Source: Runella salmonicolor (lineage in GTDB: Bacteria; Bacteroidota; Bacteroidia; Cytophagales; Spirosomataceae). Taken from it: a DNA stretch of 64,000 nucleotides. Under the pieces are notes generated by a model. It had not been told where the DNA came from, did no database searches, and saw only the letters and a list, made by a program, of their open reading frames with translations. Both the position numbers and the translations under genes were made by a program. This document shows positions 53,661 through 61,608 of this stretch, one piece after another (position 1 is the first letter of the stretch; every line of letters starts with the position of its first letter). Where the stretch lies: NCBI RefSeq assembly GCF_024158025.1, contig NZ_JAMZEL010000008.1, positions 1 to 64,000 of the forward strand. Direction: 5' to 3'.

Positions 53661-54509
53661 ATGAAAAACATTCTCCTTCATCTTCGAATTCCGTTTTCTT
53701 TTTTCTTACTACCCATTTTTTTGTTTGCGCTCAGTCAGTCGCCCCATCCTGATACCGCTAAAGCTTGGTGGGTATTTTTTATCCTGCATTTTTTGCTTTT
53801 TCCGGCAAGCAATGCTTACAATAGCTATTACGATAAAGATGAAGGGAGTATTGGTTTGCTCGAAACGCCTCCGCCCGTCACCAAAGAGCTGTATTACATC
53901 GCGTGGGCTTTTGATATTCTGGCGTTGGTATTGGGGTGGTTGTTTGTGGGGGAACTATTTACGGGGTATTTGCTGATTTATGGTATTATTTCGAAGGCAT
54001 ACAGTCACCCGTTGGTTCGGTTGAAGAAGTACCCGATTTTGAGTTGGGTTGTAGTTACCATTTTTCAGGGTGCGCTTACGTACTTGGCTGTGTTTCAACC
54101 CATCAATAACCTGCAAACCTTTGCGTCGCTTATTCCGCAATCACTCCCCGCTTTGGTGTGTACATCCAATTTGTTGGCTATTTATCCGCTTACGCAAGTG
54201 TACCAACACGAAGAGGATGCCAAACGCGGTGATATGACCATGAGCCGACTGCTGGGAATTAAGGGAACATTTATCAATGCTTGTTTTTGGCTACTGCTGT
54301 CGGGGGGAGGGTATTTGAGTTATTTTGGGTTTACGTTACCGTTATTGCTTTTGGTAATTTTGCTCTTTCCGTTGTTGGCTTTTTTTGGATGGTGGACTTG
54401 GAAGACGTGGCAAGACGAACGTAATGCCAATTTTAGAAATACCATGTGGTTAAACGTATTGGCGAGCGTATGTCTCAATATTTTTTTCGGAATTCTCTGT
54501 TTTTTATAA
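53661..54509 (+). CDS. UbiA-like prenyltransferase-family membrane protein
   Basis: A 282-residue polytopic protein with about 8-9 membrane segments. It has two Asp-rich regions in the UbiA arrangement: NAYNSYYDKDEG (about residues 53-64) and YQHEEDAKRGDMT (about 187-199). These normally bind prenyl diphosphate through magnesium, although the first motif is atypical for NDxxDxxxD. It would prenylate an aromatic or quinone-like acceptor in the inner membrane. No partner biosynthetic genes are nearby, so the product is unknown. A terminator follows at 54545-54584. Confidence 0.75.
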   Translation: MKNILLHLRIPFSFFLLPIFLFALSQSPHPDTAKAWWVFFILHFLLFPASNAYNSYYDKDEGSIGLLETPPPVTKELYYIAWAFDILALVLGWLFVGELFTGYLLIYGIISKAYSHPLVRLKKYPILSWVVVTIFQGALTYLAVFQPINNLQTFASLIPQSLPALVCTSNLLAIYPLTQVYQHEEDAKRGDMTMSRLLGIKGTFINACFWLLLSGGGYLSYFGFTLPLLLLVILLFPLLAFFGWWTWKTWQDERNANFRNTMWLNVLASVCLNIFFGILCFL

Positions 54510-54544
54510 TGTGCCTAACATTCTGATAATCATGCATACAGGTT

Positions 54545-54584
54545 AAAATGGGCTATTTATTCAAAAAAAAAGCCCATTTTTTTT
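54545..54584 (+). terminator. Terminator after the UbiA-like gene
   Basis: AAAATGGGCT (54545-54554) pairs with AGCCCATTTT (54571-54580) and a T tract follows. Confidence 0.75.
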
Positions 54585-54593
54585 GAATAAATA

Positions 54594-54625
54594 CTTGCAT
54601 CATATACACCAAAAGACTACTTTTG
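54594..54625 (+). promoter_or_regulatory. Promoter candidate for the first tRNA-Gly
   Basis: CTTG (54594-54597), 20 bp, TACTTTTG (54618-54625), an exact TAnnTTTG, 26 bp upstream of the tRNA. Confidence 0.6.
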
Positions 54626-54651
54626 CACCACCAAATCACGGTAAAACATAC

Positions 54652-54724
54652 GCGAAAGTAGCTCAGCTGGTAGAGCGCGACCTTGCCAAGGTCGAGGTCG
54701 CGGGTTCGAACCCCGTCTTTCGCT
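54652..54724 (+). tRNA. tRNA-Gly (GCC), copy 1
   Basis: A 73-nt cloverleaf: acceptor GCGAAAG/CTTTCGC, anticodon stem CGACC/GGTCG with anticodon GCC, T arm with GGTTCGAACC. The CCA end is encoded at 54725-54727. It is identical to the copy at 55046. Confidence 0.96.
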
Positions 54725-54727
54725 CCA

Positions 54728-54754
54728 AGCACCGCAAAAAACGGTGCTTTTTTT
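54728..54754 (+). terminator. Terminator after tRNA-Gly copy 1
   Basis: AGCACCG (54728-54734) pairs with CGGTGCT (54742-54748), followed by TTTTTT. Confidence 0.8.
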
Positions 54755-54776
54755 ATCCGTAATTAAATCACCGCCC

Positions 54777-54862
54777 GCCGGGGTGGTGGAACTGGTAGAC
54801 ACGCAGGACTTAAAATCCTGTGAGCCGAAACGCTCGTACGGGTTCGATTCCCGTCCCCGGTA
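54777..54862 (+). tRNA. tRNA-Leu (TAA)
   Basis: An 86-nt class II tRNA. The acceptor GCCGGGG pairs with CCCCGGT (one G-T), the anticodon stem CAGGA/TCCTG has loop CTTAAAA with anticodon TAA, a variable arm follows, and the T arm has GGTTCGATTCC. CCA is not encoded (discriminator A then CTT). Confidence 0.95.
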
Positions 54863-54865
54863 CTT

Positions 54866-54907
54866 AAAGCCTAAAATGCTATTGAATAGCGTTTTAGGCT
54901 TTTTTTA
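54866..54907 (+). terminator. Terminator after tRNA-Leu
   Basis: AAAGCCTAAAATGCTATT (54866-54883) pairs with 54885-54903 with one mismatch, followed by T residues. Confidence 0.75.
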
Positions 54908-54973
54908 ATGAATGAGTGCTGCTAGCAATTTTGACTTATTTGTTAAAAAAAGTGTAGTTTTTTTTAATAAATA

Positions 54974-55005
54974 TTTGGAAAAAAAGATTGGGTTTAATAT
55001 GTTTG
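54974..55005 (+). promoter_or_regulatory. Exact consensus promoter for the second tRNA-Gly
   Basis: TTTG (54974-54977), 20 bp, TATGTTTG (54998-55005). Both elements match exactly; the tRNA starts 40 bp later. Confidence 0.7.
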
Positions 55006-55045
55006 CAACCCGTTTGAGGCAGACGCCTGCCGATAACACCAAAAC

Positions 55046-55118
55046 GCGAAAGTAGCTCAGCTGGTAGAGCGCGACCTTGCCAAGGTCGAGGTCGCGGGTT
55101 CGAACCCCGTCTTTCGCT
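55046..55118 (+). tRNA. tRNA-Gly (GCC), copy 2
   Basis: Same 73-nt sequence as copy 1, including the encoded CCA (55119-55121). It has its own promoter and terminator. Confidence 0.96.
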
Positions 55119-55123
55119 CCACA

Positions 55124-55147
55124 AAGTCCCGTTCACGCGGGACTTTT
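55124..55147 (+). terminator. Terminator after tRNA-Gly copy 2
   Basis: AAGTCCCG (55124-55131) pairs with CGGGACTT (55138-55145), followed by TTGTT. Confidence 0.7.
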
Positions 55148-55162
55148 GTTATTTTGGGCCAC

Positions 55163-55189
55163 AAAAAAAAAACCGATTCAGTTAGTCGG
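55163..55189 (-). terminator. Weak terminator candidate downstream of sppA
   Basis: On the minus strand CCGA (55189-55186) and TCGG (55176-55173) form a short stem followed by ten T residues. The stem has only 4 certain pairs. Confidence 0.35.
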
Positions 55190-55217
55190 GGGATTTTTTT
55201 ATAATATTGGTACGTGA

Positions 55218-56975
55218 TTATTTGATTACTATATCATACGGTAGGCGGGCTTGCGTTCCTTGCATTTGTTGCAGTTTTTTCAAGACTTTGAGGTAAGGAG
55301 CAAAATCACCTAATTTTTGTTGCATCAATTGCTCTTCGGCGTTACCAGTGAGTTTATTGATGAACTGTTCTACCATATTTTTCTCAGCAGGGTATTTGAT
55401 ACGATAGTCACCTTCTTTCAATTTAGCGGCTTTGGCGGCTACCTGAATGGCTTTGTCAAGCCCGCCAAATTCGTCAATCAACCCATTTTCTTTGGCTTCT
55501 TTACCCGACCAAACCCGACCTGAAGCCAAGGCTTGAAGTTTAGCAAGGGGCATTTTACGACCTTCTGCGGCTTTGCGCGTAAAAGTGGCGTAAATGTTTT
55601 CGGTACTCTTTTGCAGACGATTGTTCTCGAAAGGAGTCATGTCGCGGGTTACGGAAGGCCAATCGGCGTGGGCGTTGGTGTTGACGCGGTCGAACGTAAT
55701 GCCCAATTTATTGCGGAAGGTATCTTCAAAGTTGAACAGTACGCTGAACACCCCGATAGAACCAGTAATCGTGTTTGGTTGAGCTACAATTTTATCGCAG
55801 CCCATCGCCATGTAATAGCCACCAGAGGCTGCTACGTCCGACATGGAAGCAATCACAGGTTTTTCCTTACGGGTCAGCTGCACTTCGCGCCACATAACAT
55901 CAGAAGCCAAGGCGCTGCCTCCTGGAGAGTTGATTCTGAGGACTACCGCTTTGACTTTTTTGTCTTTACGCGCTTTGCGAAGTTCTTCCATGATGGTTTC
56001 TGAGCCAATATTTCCGTCGTTGCTTTTGCCCGACATGATGGCGCCTTCTCCGATAATGACCGCAATTCTGCGGTCAGATGGCCCGTCTTTAATGAGCTTA
56101 TCAGCTTTGATGTATTTGCCAAGGCCAACAAATTTGATTTTATCATCCTCCTTCAGTTTGAGCTCATTTTTCAATGAAGTTTCTACTTCGTCATAATAAC
56201 CTACGTGGGTGATGAGCTTATACTTGAGGGCATCTTGAGGGGCATCTATGGATAAAGAATCGGCCAAGTTTTTGAGCTGGGCGGCAGAAATGCCTCGCGA
56301 TTTTGCAATATTTTCAACGGCATGATTAAAAATGGTGTTAATCAAAACCTGGTTCTGCAACTTACTGGCGTCGCTCATATTTTCGCGGAAGAAAGGCTCC
56401 ACGGCACTTTTATATTCACCCACCCGAAACACCAACGGCTTTATTTCAAGTTTGTCAAGGGTTCCTTTGTAGAAATCATATTCGGCACTGAGCCCGTTCC
56501 ATTCCATTCCTCCAGCGGGGTTGAGGTATATTTTGTCGGCAACAGACGCCAAGTAATAGGCTTTCTCGGTCATTACCTCCCCGTATGCGTACACAAATTT
56601 TTTGGATTTCTTGAAATCAATGATTGCATCGCGAATTTCTTCGGCCGAGGCCCAGCCCACCATCGGGTATTGAACGTCCAAGTAAACACCCTTGATGTTG
56701 GGGTCGAGTTTGGCATTGGCCAAGGCAGATTTAATATCAAGCAGGCCAATGACATCGCCCTGCCCGCCCGTGAGCTCTGCAAAAGGGTTGTCGACGGAAA
56801 CTTCCTGAATTGAATTGTTTAAATTTAATTTAAGAACGGAGTTTTTCTCAACGTTGGTTTTTTCTTCCGATGAGCCGAGCGCCGCTGCTAAACCGATAAA
56901 CAAAAAGAAGCCCAGTAACGAGAAAAGAAATAAACCGACGATGGTTGCGAAAACATATTTAATGAACTGCCACAT
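55218..56975 (-). CDS. sppA: Signal peptide peptidase SppA, 67K type
   Basis: A 585-residue S49 protease with an N-terminal membrane helix (about residues 8-30). The long form has two tandem crotonase-like domains; the catalytic Lys 189 (GEYKSAVEPFF) and Ser 383 (DVAASGGYYMAMG) are about 194 residues apart, close to the E. coli spacing. It degrades cleaved signal peptides at the inner membrane. ATG 56975 gives a good membrane start. It is transcribed alone toward the tRNA group. Upstream, 56976-57262 contains no recognised feature. Confidence 0.93.
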   Translation of the reverse strand: MWQFIKYVFATIVGLFLFSLLGFFLFIGLAAALGSSEEKTNVEKNSVLKLNLNNSIQEVSVDNPFAELTGGQGDVIGLLDIKSALANAKLDPNIKGVYLDVQYPMVGWASAEEIRDAIIDFKKSKKFVYAYGEVMTEKAYYLASVADKIYLNPAGGMEWNGLSAEYDFYKGTLDKLEIKPLVFRVGEYKSAVEPFFRENMSDASKLQNQVLINTIFNHAVENIAKSRGISAAQLKNLADSLSIDAPQDALKYKLITHVGYYDEVETSLKNELKLKEDDKIKFVGLGKYIKADKLIKDGPSDRRIAVIIGEGAIMSGKSNDGNIGSETIMEELRKARKDKKVKAVVLRINSPGGSALASDVMWREVQLTRKEKPVIASMSDVAASGGYYMAMGCDKIVAQPNTITGSIGVFSVLFNFEDTFRNKLGITFDRVNTNAHADWPSVTRDMTPFENNRLQKSTENIYATFTRKAAEGRKMPLAKLQALASGRVWSGKEAKENGLIDEFGGLDKAIQVAAKAAKLKEGDYRIKYPAEKNMVEQFINKLTGNAEEQLMQQKLGDFAPYLKVLKKLQQMQGTQARLPYDIVIK

Positions 56976-57262
56976 AAACGATTGGGTAATTAAGTGATTT
57001 TGAGATTAAAGGGGTAAAGTCAGAGAGAACCTGTGGTTTTTGCTTCTGCTTATAATACGACTTGGTAACTTGATTTGGTTGGTTGAATAACAAACAAAAG
57101 TACGGTTTTGATGGCCGAGGCGGAGGTGTTTATGTTAAATGGTGGTATCGGTTTACGAAAGGGAATATGTTTACACGAATTTTAGGAACCAAAATTCTTA
57201 AAGTTTCTTAACGTGCTCACAACGTGTCAGACTGCTGAGTAGCTTGCCGAAAAATCAATTTT

Positions 57263-57574
57263 ATGCTTTTCGCTGTTTGGCTTTTTTATCGTCAGTTTTG
57301 GTTTTTTACCAATGCCGTTTCGTGGGGAGGATGGCTAGTGGCTCAAGTGCCTTTGGGCGACGACTTGTGGCTGCTATTGGGGCCGCTTTTCTGGCTTAAA
57401 TTTGCCTCATTTGGCGTTATTTGGTATTTTATGCATACTTTTTCGCGTCAAAAATATCTTTTTTACCAAAATATGGGGCATTCCATTCCACGCCTTTTTC
57501 TGGGGGCTTTCTGCCTCGATATGTTGTTTTTTTTCGGCGTGCTGGCTCTCATCAATTGGTTAATTCACGTATGA
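57263..57574 (+). CDS. Small polytopic membrane protein coupled to an ABC ATPase
   Basis: A 103-residue protein with about three membrane segments (AVWLFYRQFWFFTNAV, LLLGPLFWLKFASFGVIWYF, LFLGAFCLDMLFFFGVLALINWLI). I do not recognise a family. Its stop codon overlaps the ATG of the ABC ATPase as ATGA (57571-57574), which implies translational coupling. It may be a minimal membrane partner of that ATPase, although classical ABC permeases are longer. ATG 57263 is the start given by the open frame. Confidence 0.6.
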   Translation: MLFAVWLFYRQFWFFTNAVSWGGWLVAQVPLGDDLWLLLGPLFWLKFASFGVIWYFMHTFSRQKYLFYQNMGHSIPRLFLGAFCLDMLFFFGVLALINWLIHV

Positions 57575-58230
57575 AATTCTTCAAATGTTTGGAAGCCGAT
57601 AGTATTGAACTTGCTTATGGCGAACGAAAAATTCTGCAAAACATTTACCTGAAAATGCCTTTGGGCGAAGTAACGGCCATTTTAGGACGGAATGGTTGTG
57701 GAAAATCAAGCTTACTGCAAATCATTTTCGGGACTTTGAAGCCCGTATTTAAGTCGGTGCGTTGGGATGGACGTTTTGTTGAATTTCCTTTTCGGGAGCA
57801 TCACCTTGTGCGGTATTTGCCCCAACATCCCCTCACGCCGCCCTCACTGCGGGTACAGGAGGCGTTTAAATGGTATGATTCTGTGGTCGATGATTCCTTC
57901 GGTGAAAGATGGCAAGTGGTTAAAAACAAGCGATTGGGTGAACTTTCAGGCGGGGAGAGGCGGTTTTGGGAAACGTTGTTGATTCTTTTTTCACCCGTTC
58001 AATATGTTTTGTTGGATGAGCCTTTTTCGCACCTTTCACCCATTTATGTGGAGCAGCTGAAATGGCTGATTTTGTCCCAAAAGGCCCAAAAAGGAATTCT
58101 TATCACCGACCACCTTTACCGAGACGTTTTGGAAATTGCCGATCAAACCTATTTTTTGCAAAATGGCACGACCTATTTGTTAACCAACCCACTCCGTGAT
58201 TTGATGGATAGGGGGTATATTCCTGAGTGA
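57571..58230 (+). CDS. ABC transporter ATP-binding protein
   Basis: A 219-residue ATPase. Walker A is GRNGCGKS (39-46), the signature is LSGGE (125-129), Walker B is YVLLDEP (145-151) and the H-loop is His 181. The length is typical of a stand-alone ATPase. ATG 57571 overlaps the stop of the small membrane gene, and the longer frame back to 57421 lies inside that gene. No classical permease is present in the window, so transport of an unknown substrate is inferred only from the family. Confidence 0.88.
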   Translation: MKFFKCLEADSIELAYGERKILQNIYLKMPLGEVTAILGRNGCGKSSLLQIIFGTLKPVFKSVRWDGRFVEFPFREHHLVRYLPQHPLTPPSLRVQEAFKWYDSVVDDSFGERWQVVKNKRLGELSGGERRFWETLLILFSPVQYVLLDEPFSHLSPIYVEQLKWLILSQKAQKGILITDHLYRDVLEIADQTYFLQNGTTYLLTNPLRDLMDRGYIPE

Positions 58231-58359
58231 TAAAATGAAGGCTATTTGCGCAAAAATTCGTTACTTTGTCGCTTGGTTCTGGTTAAGAAAAAAGAGGGAA
58301 GGATTGAGAGAATTGAGCCTGACTTTTTACCTCTTAGCCCCTAACTCTAAAACAAAAAA

Positions 58360-59163
58360 ATGGCAAACGGAATTTTACAAGGGAAACGCGGCATCATTTC
58401 GGGTGCGCTTGATGAAAACTCAATCGCGTGGAAAGTAGCAATGAAAGCGAAAGCCGAAGGTGCAACTTTTACGCTGACAAACGCCCCTATTGCAATGCGG
58501 ATGGGCGAAATTAATAAATTGGCGGATGCCTGTGAGGCCGAAATTATCCCCGCAGATGCTACCTCCATTGAAGAAATCGAAAACCTTTACAGCAAATCTA
58601 TTGATGTATTGGGAGGTAAAGTTGACTTTGTGCTTCATTCTATCGGTATGTCGCCAAACATCCGTAAGGGCCGCCCGTACGGAGATTTGAATTACGATTG
58701 GTTTCTGAAAAGTATTGATGTATCGGCGTTATCGTTTCATAAATTTTTGCAGGTAGCCGAAAAAATGGATGCCATCAACGAATGGGGTAGCGTGGTGGCT
58801 TTGTCGTACATGGCAGCACAACGGACTTTTCCTTTTTATACCGATATGGCGGAGGCAAAAGCGATGCTTGAGTCGATTGCCCGTAGCTACGGGTACCGTT
58901 ATGGTAAAGCTAAAAATGTACGGGTCAATACCGTTTCTCAATCACCTACCAAAACTACGGCAGGGTCAGGAATCGGTGGCTTTGATAAATTTTATGATTT
59001 CGCAGAAAAAATGTCTCCTCTTGGAAACGCTTCGGCCGACGATTGTGCCAATTATGTGGTGATGATGTTTTCTGATTATACCCGCATGGTGACCATGCAA
59101 AATCTCTTCCACGACGGCGGTTTCTCCATGATTGGCGTTTCGGAAGAGTTGCTTCAGGGATAA
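58360..59163 (+). CDS. fabI: Enoyl-ACP reductase FabI
   Basis: A 267-residue NADH-dependent enoyl reductase of fatty acid elongation. GKRGIISGALDENSIAW (about residues 8-24) is the FabI nucleotide motif, and the catalytic Tyr 160 and Lys 167 (FYTDMAEAKAML) are spaced Y-x6-K as in FabI, with Tyr 150 matching the second active tyrosine. VLHSIGMSPN and SPTKTTAGSGI also fit. ATG 58360 follows the ABC gene by 129 bp. A bidirectional terminator follows. It is the known target of triclosan-class inhibitors in other species. Confidence 0.96.
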   Translation: MANGILQGKRGIISGALDENSIAWKVAMKAKAEGATFTLTNAPIAMRMGEINKLADACEAEIIPADATSIEEIENLYSKSIDVLGGKVDFVLHSIGMSPNIRKGRPYGDLNYDWFLKSIDVSALSFHKFLQVAEKMDAINEWGSVVALSYMAAQRTFPFYTDMAEAKAMLESIARSYGYRYGKAKNVRVNTVSQSPTKTTAGSGIGGFDKFYDFAEKMSPLGNASADDCANYVVMMFSDYTRMVTMQNLFHDGGFSMIGVSEELLQG

Positions 59164-59169
59164 AAAATA

Positions 59170-59217
59170 AGTCCATCGTTTATAGTTTTCACTACGAACG
59201 ATGGACTCTTTTTTTTG
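59170..59217. terminator. Bidirectional terminator between fabI and the DUF1080 gene
   Basis: AGTCCATCGTT (59170-59180) pairs with AACGATGGACT (59197-59207). A T tract follows on the plus strand (after 59208), and the minus strand reads TATTTTTTA past the stem, so both convergent genes can use it. Confidence 0.75.
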
Positions 59218-59230
59218 CCGCGTCAAATTC

Positions 59231-59926
59231 CTACAACTCGCGAATACGAATATTACGGAACCACACTTTATCGCCGTGGTCTTGAATCGCTATTTTTCCT
59301 TTCGCAAACTTGGCGAAACCTTCCCAAGTTTTGAATTTGCTATTGGCTACGAGTTTATCCCATTCTGGTCCTTTGGTGGGGAATGTTACCATCTGTTTAC
59401 CGTTCAACCAGAAAGTGCCTTGGCCTTTGTCAATCTTCATTTTAGCTTTGTTCCATTCGCCCGCAGGTTTTACGGCAGTAAGGTCAGCAGGAGGAATCAT
59501 GTCGTACAATGAACCTGCTTTGTGGTTGCCATTTTTACCTGCAAATGAGTCTGGGTGTTTGGCGTCGTCGAGTACCTGCATTTCAGGGCCAGTACTGTAA
59601 GGACAGCAGTATTTTTTATCTTCTACCACGCCCCACATCACGCCGCTGTTGCCTTTTTCGGAGATTTTCCACTCCATTTCCAACTCAAAATTCTCGAACT
59701 CAGCATCCGTGACAAGGTCGCCGCCACCTCTTCCAGTCAAGACCATGGCACCGTCTTCAATTTGCCATTTGTCAGAAATAGGTTGTCCTTGCTTGTTATA
59801 AGCGTGCCAGCCGCTGAAATCCTTACCGTTGAAAAGGCTCTGCCATTTGCCTTTTTTCTGTACGAAGCCACAAGTCAATATCAGCGTAACGGCTGCTAAA
59901 ACGAGTGAAAACTTTACTTTTTGCAT
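59231..59926 (-). CDS. DUF1080 (3-keto-glucoside hydrolase-like) secreted protein
   Basis: A 231-residue protein of the DUF1080/laminin-G-like fold. A signal region (LVLAAVTLILTCGF) may be a lipobox with Cys 20. Typical family features are SLFNGKDFSGWHAY, LVTDAEFENFELEMEWKIS and NSGVMWGVVED. DUF1080 proteins in Bacteroidota have been linked to hydrolysis of 3-keto-disaccharides, so a carbohydrate role is likely but not certain. It is transcribed toward fabI from the region left of the YceI operon terminator. Confidence 0.85.
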   Translation of the reverse strand: MQKVKFSLVLAAVTLILTCGFVQKKGKWQSLFNGKDFSGWHAYNKQGQPISDKWQIEDGAMVLTGRGGGDLVTDAEFENFELEMEWKISEKGNSGVMWGVVEDKKYCCPYSTGPEMQVLDDAKHPDSFAGKNGNHKAGSLYDMIPPADLTAVKPAGEWNKAKMKIDKGQGTFWLNGKQMVTFPTKGPEWDKLVANSKFKTWEGFAKFAKGKIAIQDHGDKVWFRNIRIREL

Positions 59927-59956
59927 AATAGTGGAAAAATAATGATTGAGAGAAAC

Positions 59957-59991
59957 AAAAAAAATGAGCAGTAGATATATCTACCACTCAT
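59957..59991 (-). terminator. Terminator of the YceI operon
   Basis: On the minus strand an imperfect stem, ATGAG...CTCAT (59991-59964) with a GTAGAT/ATCTAC core (59971-59984), is followed by eight T residues. Confidence 0.7.
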
Positions 59992-60051
59992 CAAAGAATA
60001 TCTGCCCAAAACTATACTGTACTTTCAAGAATTGCAAACACTGCATACATC

Positions 60052-60609
60052 CTATTTTTTACTAACGTAGGGGGCGAGACTGTACTTATTCTTCACTTGA
60101 ATCGTCTGGGCAATCTTCATAAAGACCACCTTGGGTACTTCAATGTTGTGCTCGGTCAAGGCCACTTCAAAATCTGTCGTAAGCCCGATTGAACCTTGAG
60201 CAATGGTGATTTTACCTTTAAATGTCCGTGGTTTAGATACCCCGTGGAGGTTGAAATCACCAGTGGCGGAGATGTCGTAGGTGCCGTTTTTGGTGAAATC
60301 AATTTTTTCGTTGATTTTGCCCTTAAAGACCGCCTTGGGGTATTTGGCCGATTCGATGTAGTTTTCATTGAAGTGCTCCTGCATGAGCTTGTTCGGAAAA
60401 TCAAACTGTTTCATGTTCATCTGCACCACAATGTCGTTGGTGGAAGTGTTCAGAATCGCTTGCCCGAATTTGTTAACTGCCGCAATGTTTTCAACGGGTG
60501 TTTCCGAAAAAAAACTCGTTTCCCCGTTGCTTGTTGAATAAAGATTCTGAGCATTGAGGTAGCCAAGCGACGCGAAAGAAACGGATAAAATGATGATGAT
60601 TGTTTTCAT
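60052..60609 (-). CDS. YceI family protein
   Basis: A 185-residue secreted protein with signal peptide (MKTIIIILSVSFASLGYLNAQ). YceI lipocalin-like proteins bind isoprenoids or quinone-like lipids. Readable features are FDFPNKLMQEHFNENYIESAKYPKAVFKG and NGTYDISATGDFNLHGVSKPR, which are typical. It is the last gene of a three-gene minus-strand operon with a DUF5777 barrel and a Rieske lipoprotein. A terminator follows at 59957-59991. Confidence 0.9.
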   Translation of the reverse strand: MKTIIIILSVSFASLGYLNAQNLYSTSNGETSFFSETPVENIAAVNKFGQAILNTSTNDIVVQMNMKQFDFPNKLMQEHFNENYIESAKYPKAVFKGKINEKIDFTKNGTYDISATGDFNLHGVSKPRTFKGKITIAQGSIGLTTDFEVALTEHNIEVPKVVFMKIAQTIQVKNKYSLAPYVSKK

Positions 60610-60648
60610 GGCATAATAAGTTTAACCCATTAAGTAAAGAAAAAAAGG

Positions 60649-61557
60649 CTATTTCATCATTCCTTTGGCGCGTTTGTCAAAACTGAACGTTCTTGAAACG
60701 TTGAAACCCCAGCGAATGTCTCCTTTGCCCCAACTACCCGAAGTATCACCGATAAATTGCTTTTCGACCATGCCCGAAGAATTGGTGAAATGAAGTTGAA
60801 ACACGTGGCCACCCGTCTCAATGTCAACACCGATAGCGAGCGAATTGCCGTACGGGTCGCCGAGGGCATTTTCGAGGTCTTTTTCACGAAATGCCCAATA
60901 ATATTCAGCATTCAATGACAAACGTTTGTTCAGCTTCATTCGCCCGCCAAATCCTAACGCAAAAAGGGCCCGTTCTTGCGCGGCAGTCGCCACGCGGTTG
61001 CGGTACAAAAACGTGGGATTGAGTTGCAACGACAAGCGCTCACTGAACTTACGGGCAATCAAAAGTTGAGTGCAATAAGACGTTTTGTCTTGGGTCGAAA
61101 GGTCTTTATCCAGCGTTTCAATGACCGTACTCGCAAATGCCGTTACCGAGAAGGGCATGTTGCGAGTGCCCGTCGACTGGCGAAGAAGCTTGGCTTTGGC
61201 CAAAAAATCAAAGGTTTTTTGCACACTGCTACGCCCAAAACCAATCGTTACGTTGTCGGTCAAACCATATTCAAATCCCAAACGAATGGTTGAATAATCA
61301 AGCCCGAAAAGATTGTATGCCCCAGAGTTCAGACGGTCAAAACGGTGATGAATGATAAAGTCCAAGTGATTTTTCTTGACGGTTTCCACAGAATGCCCGT
61401 TGATGATACGCGTCCCTTTGAAAGTGGCCGTTGTATAATCCGTCGTTTTAGGCTCGTTTTCTTCGAGCATTTTTGTTAAATCTTCCTGCGCTTTTACGTC
61501 AATTGAACTCATCAACAACAACGCGGCAACTACTGAAGCAAGTGCTTTCATACACAT
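60649..61557 (-). CDS. DUF5777-like outer-membrane beta-barrel protein
   Basis: A 302-residue protein with signal peptide (LASVVAALLLMSSIDVKAQ). Its later part has alternating beta strands of an outer-membrane barrel (TIRLGFEYGLTDNVTIGFGRS, RVATAAQERALFALGFGGRMKL), and the family is DUF5777 by resemblance. Two start codons are close: ATG 61557 and ATG 61551. It lies 39 bp before the YceI gene and 51 bp after the Rieske gene, so all three probably act together. Confidence 0.8.
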   Translation of the reverse strand: MCMKALASVVAALLLMSSIDVKAQEDLTKMLEENEPKTTDYTTATFKGTRIINGHSVETVKKNHLDFIIHHRFDRLNSGAYNLFGLDYSTIRLGFEYGLTDNVTIGFGRSSVQKTFDFLAKAKLLRQSTGTRNMPFSVTAFASTVIETLDKDLSTQDKTSYCTQLLIARKFSERLSLQLNPTFLYRNRVATAAQERALFALGFGGRMKLNKRLSLNAEYYWAFREKDLENALGDPYGNSLAIGVDIETGGHVFQLHFTNSSGMVEKQFIGDTSGSWGKGDIRWGFNVSRTFSFDKRAKGMMK

Positions 61558-61608
61558 TTAGTTAGAGTCTTTCTTGTTTTTGGGGAACGCACTGTTACAA
61601 TAAACGAA

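Noticed and set aside
54652..55121. Direct repeats considered as att sites of an integrated element
   Set aside because: The repeats are complete tRNA-Gly genes, and the DNA between them is just tRNA-Leu with normal signals and no integrase.
54617..55136. Two minus-strand frames containing SERRGSNPRPRPWQGRALP
   Set aside because: Both are antisense readings of the two tRNA-Gly copies, a common false protein.
55533..56813. Plus-strand frames of up to 163 residues inside sppA
   Set aside because: They are shadows of the strongly supported sppA reading frame; no motifs or starts support them.
58235..58438. 67-residue plus-strand frame between the ABC ATPase and fabI
   Set aside because: It runs into fabI out of frame, has no motif, and is likely chance.
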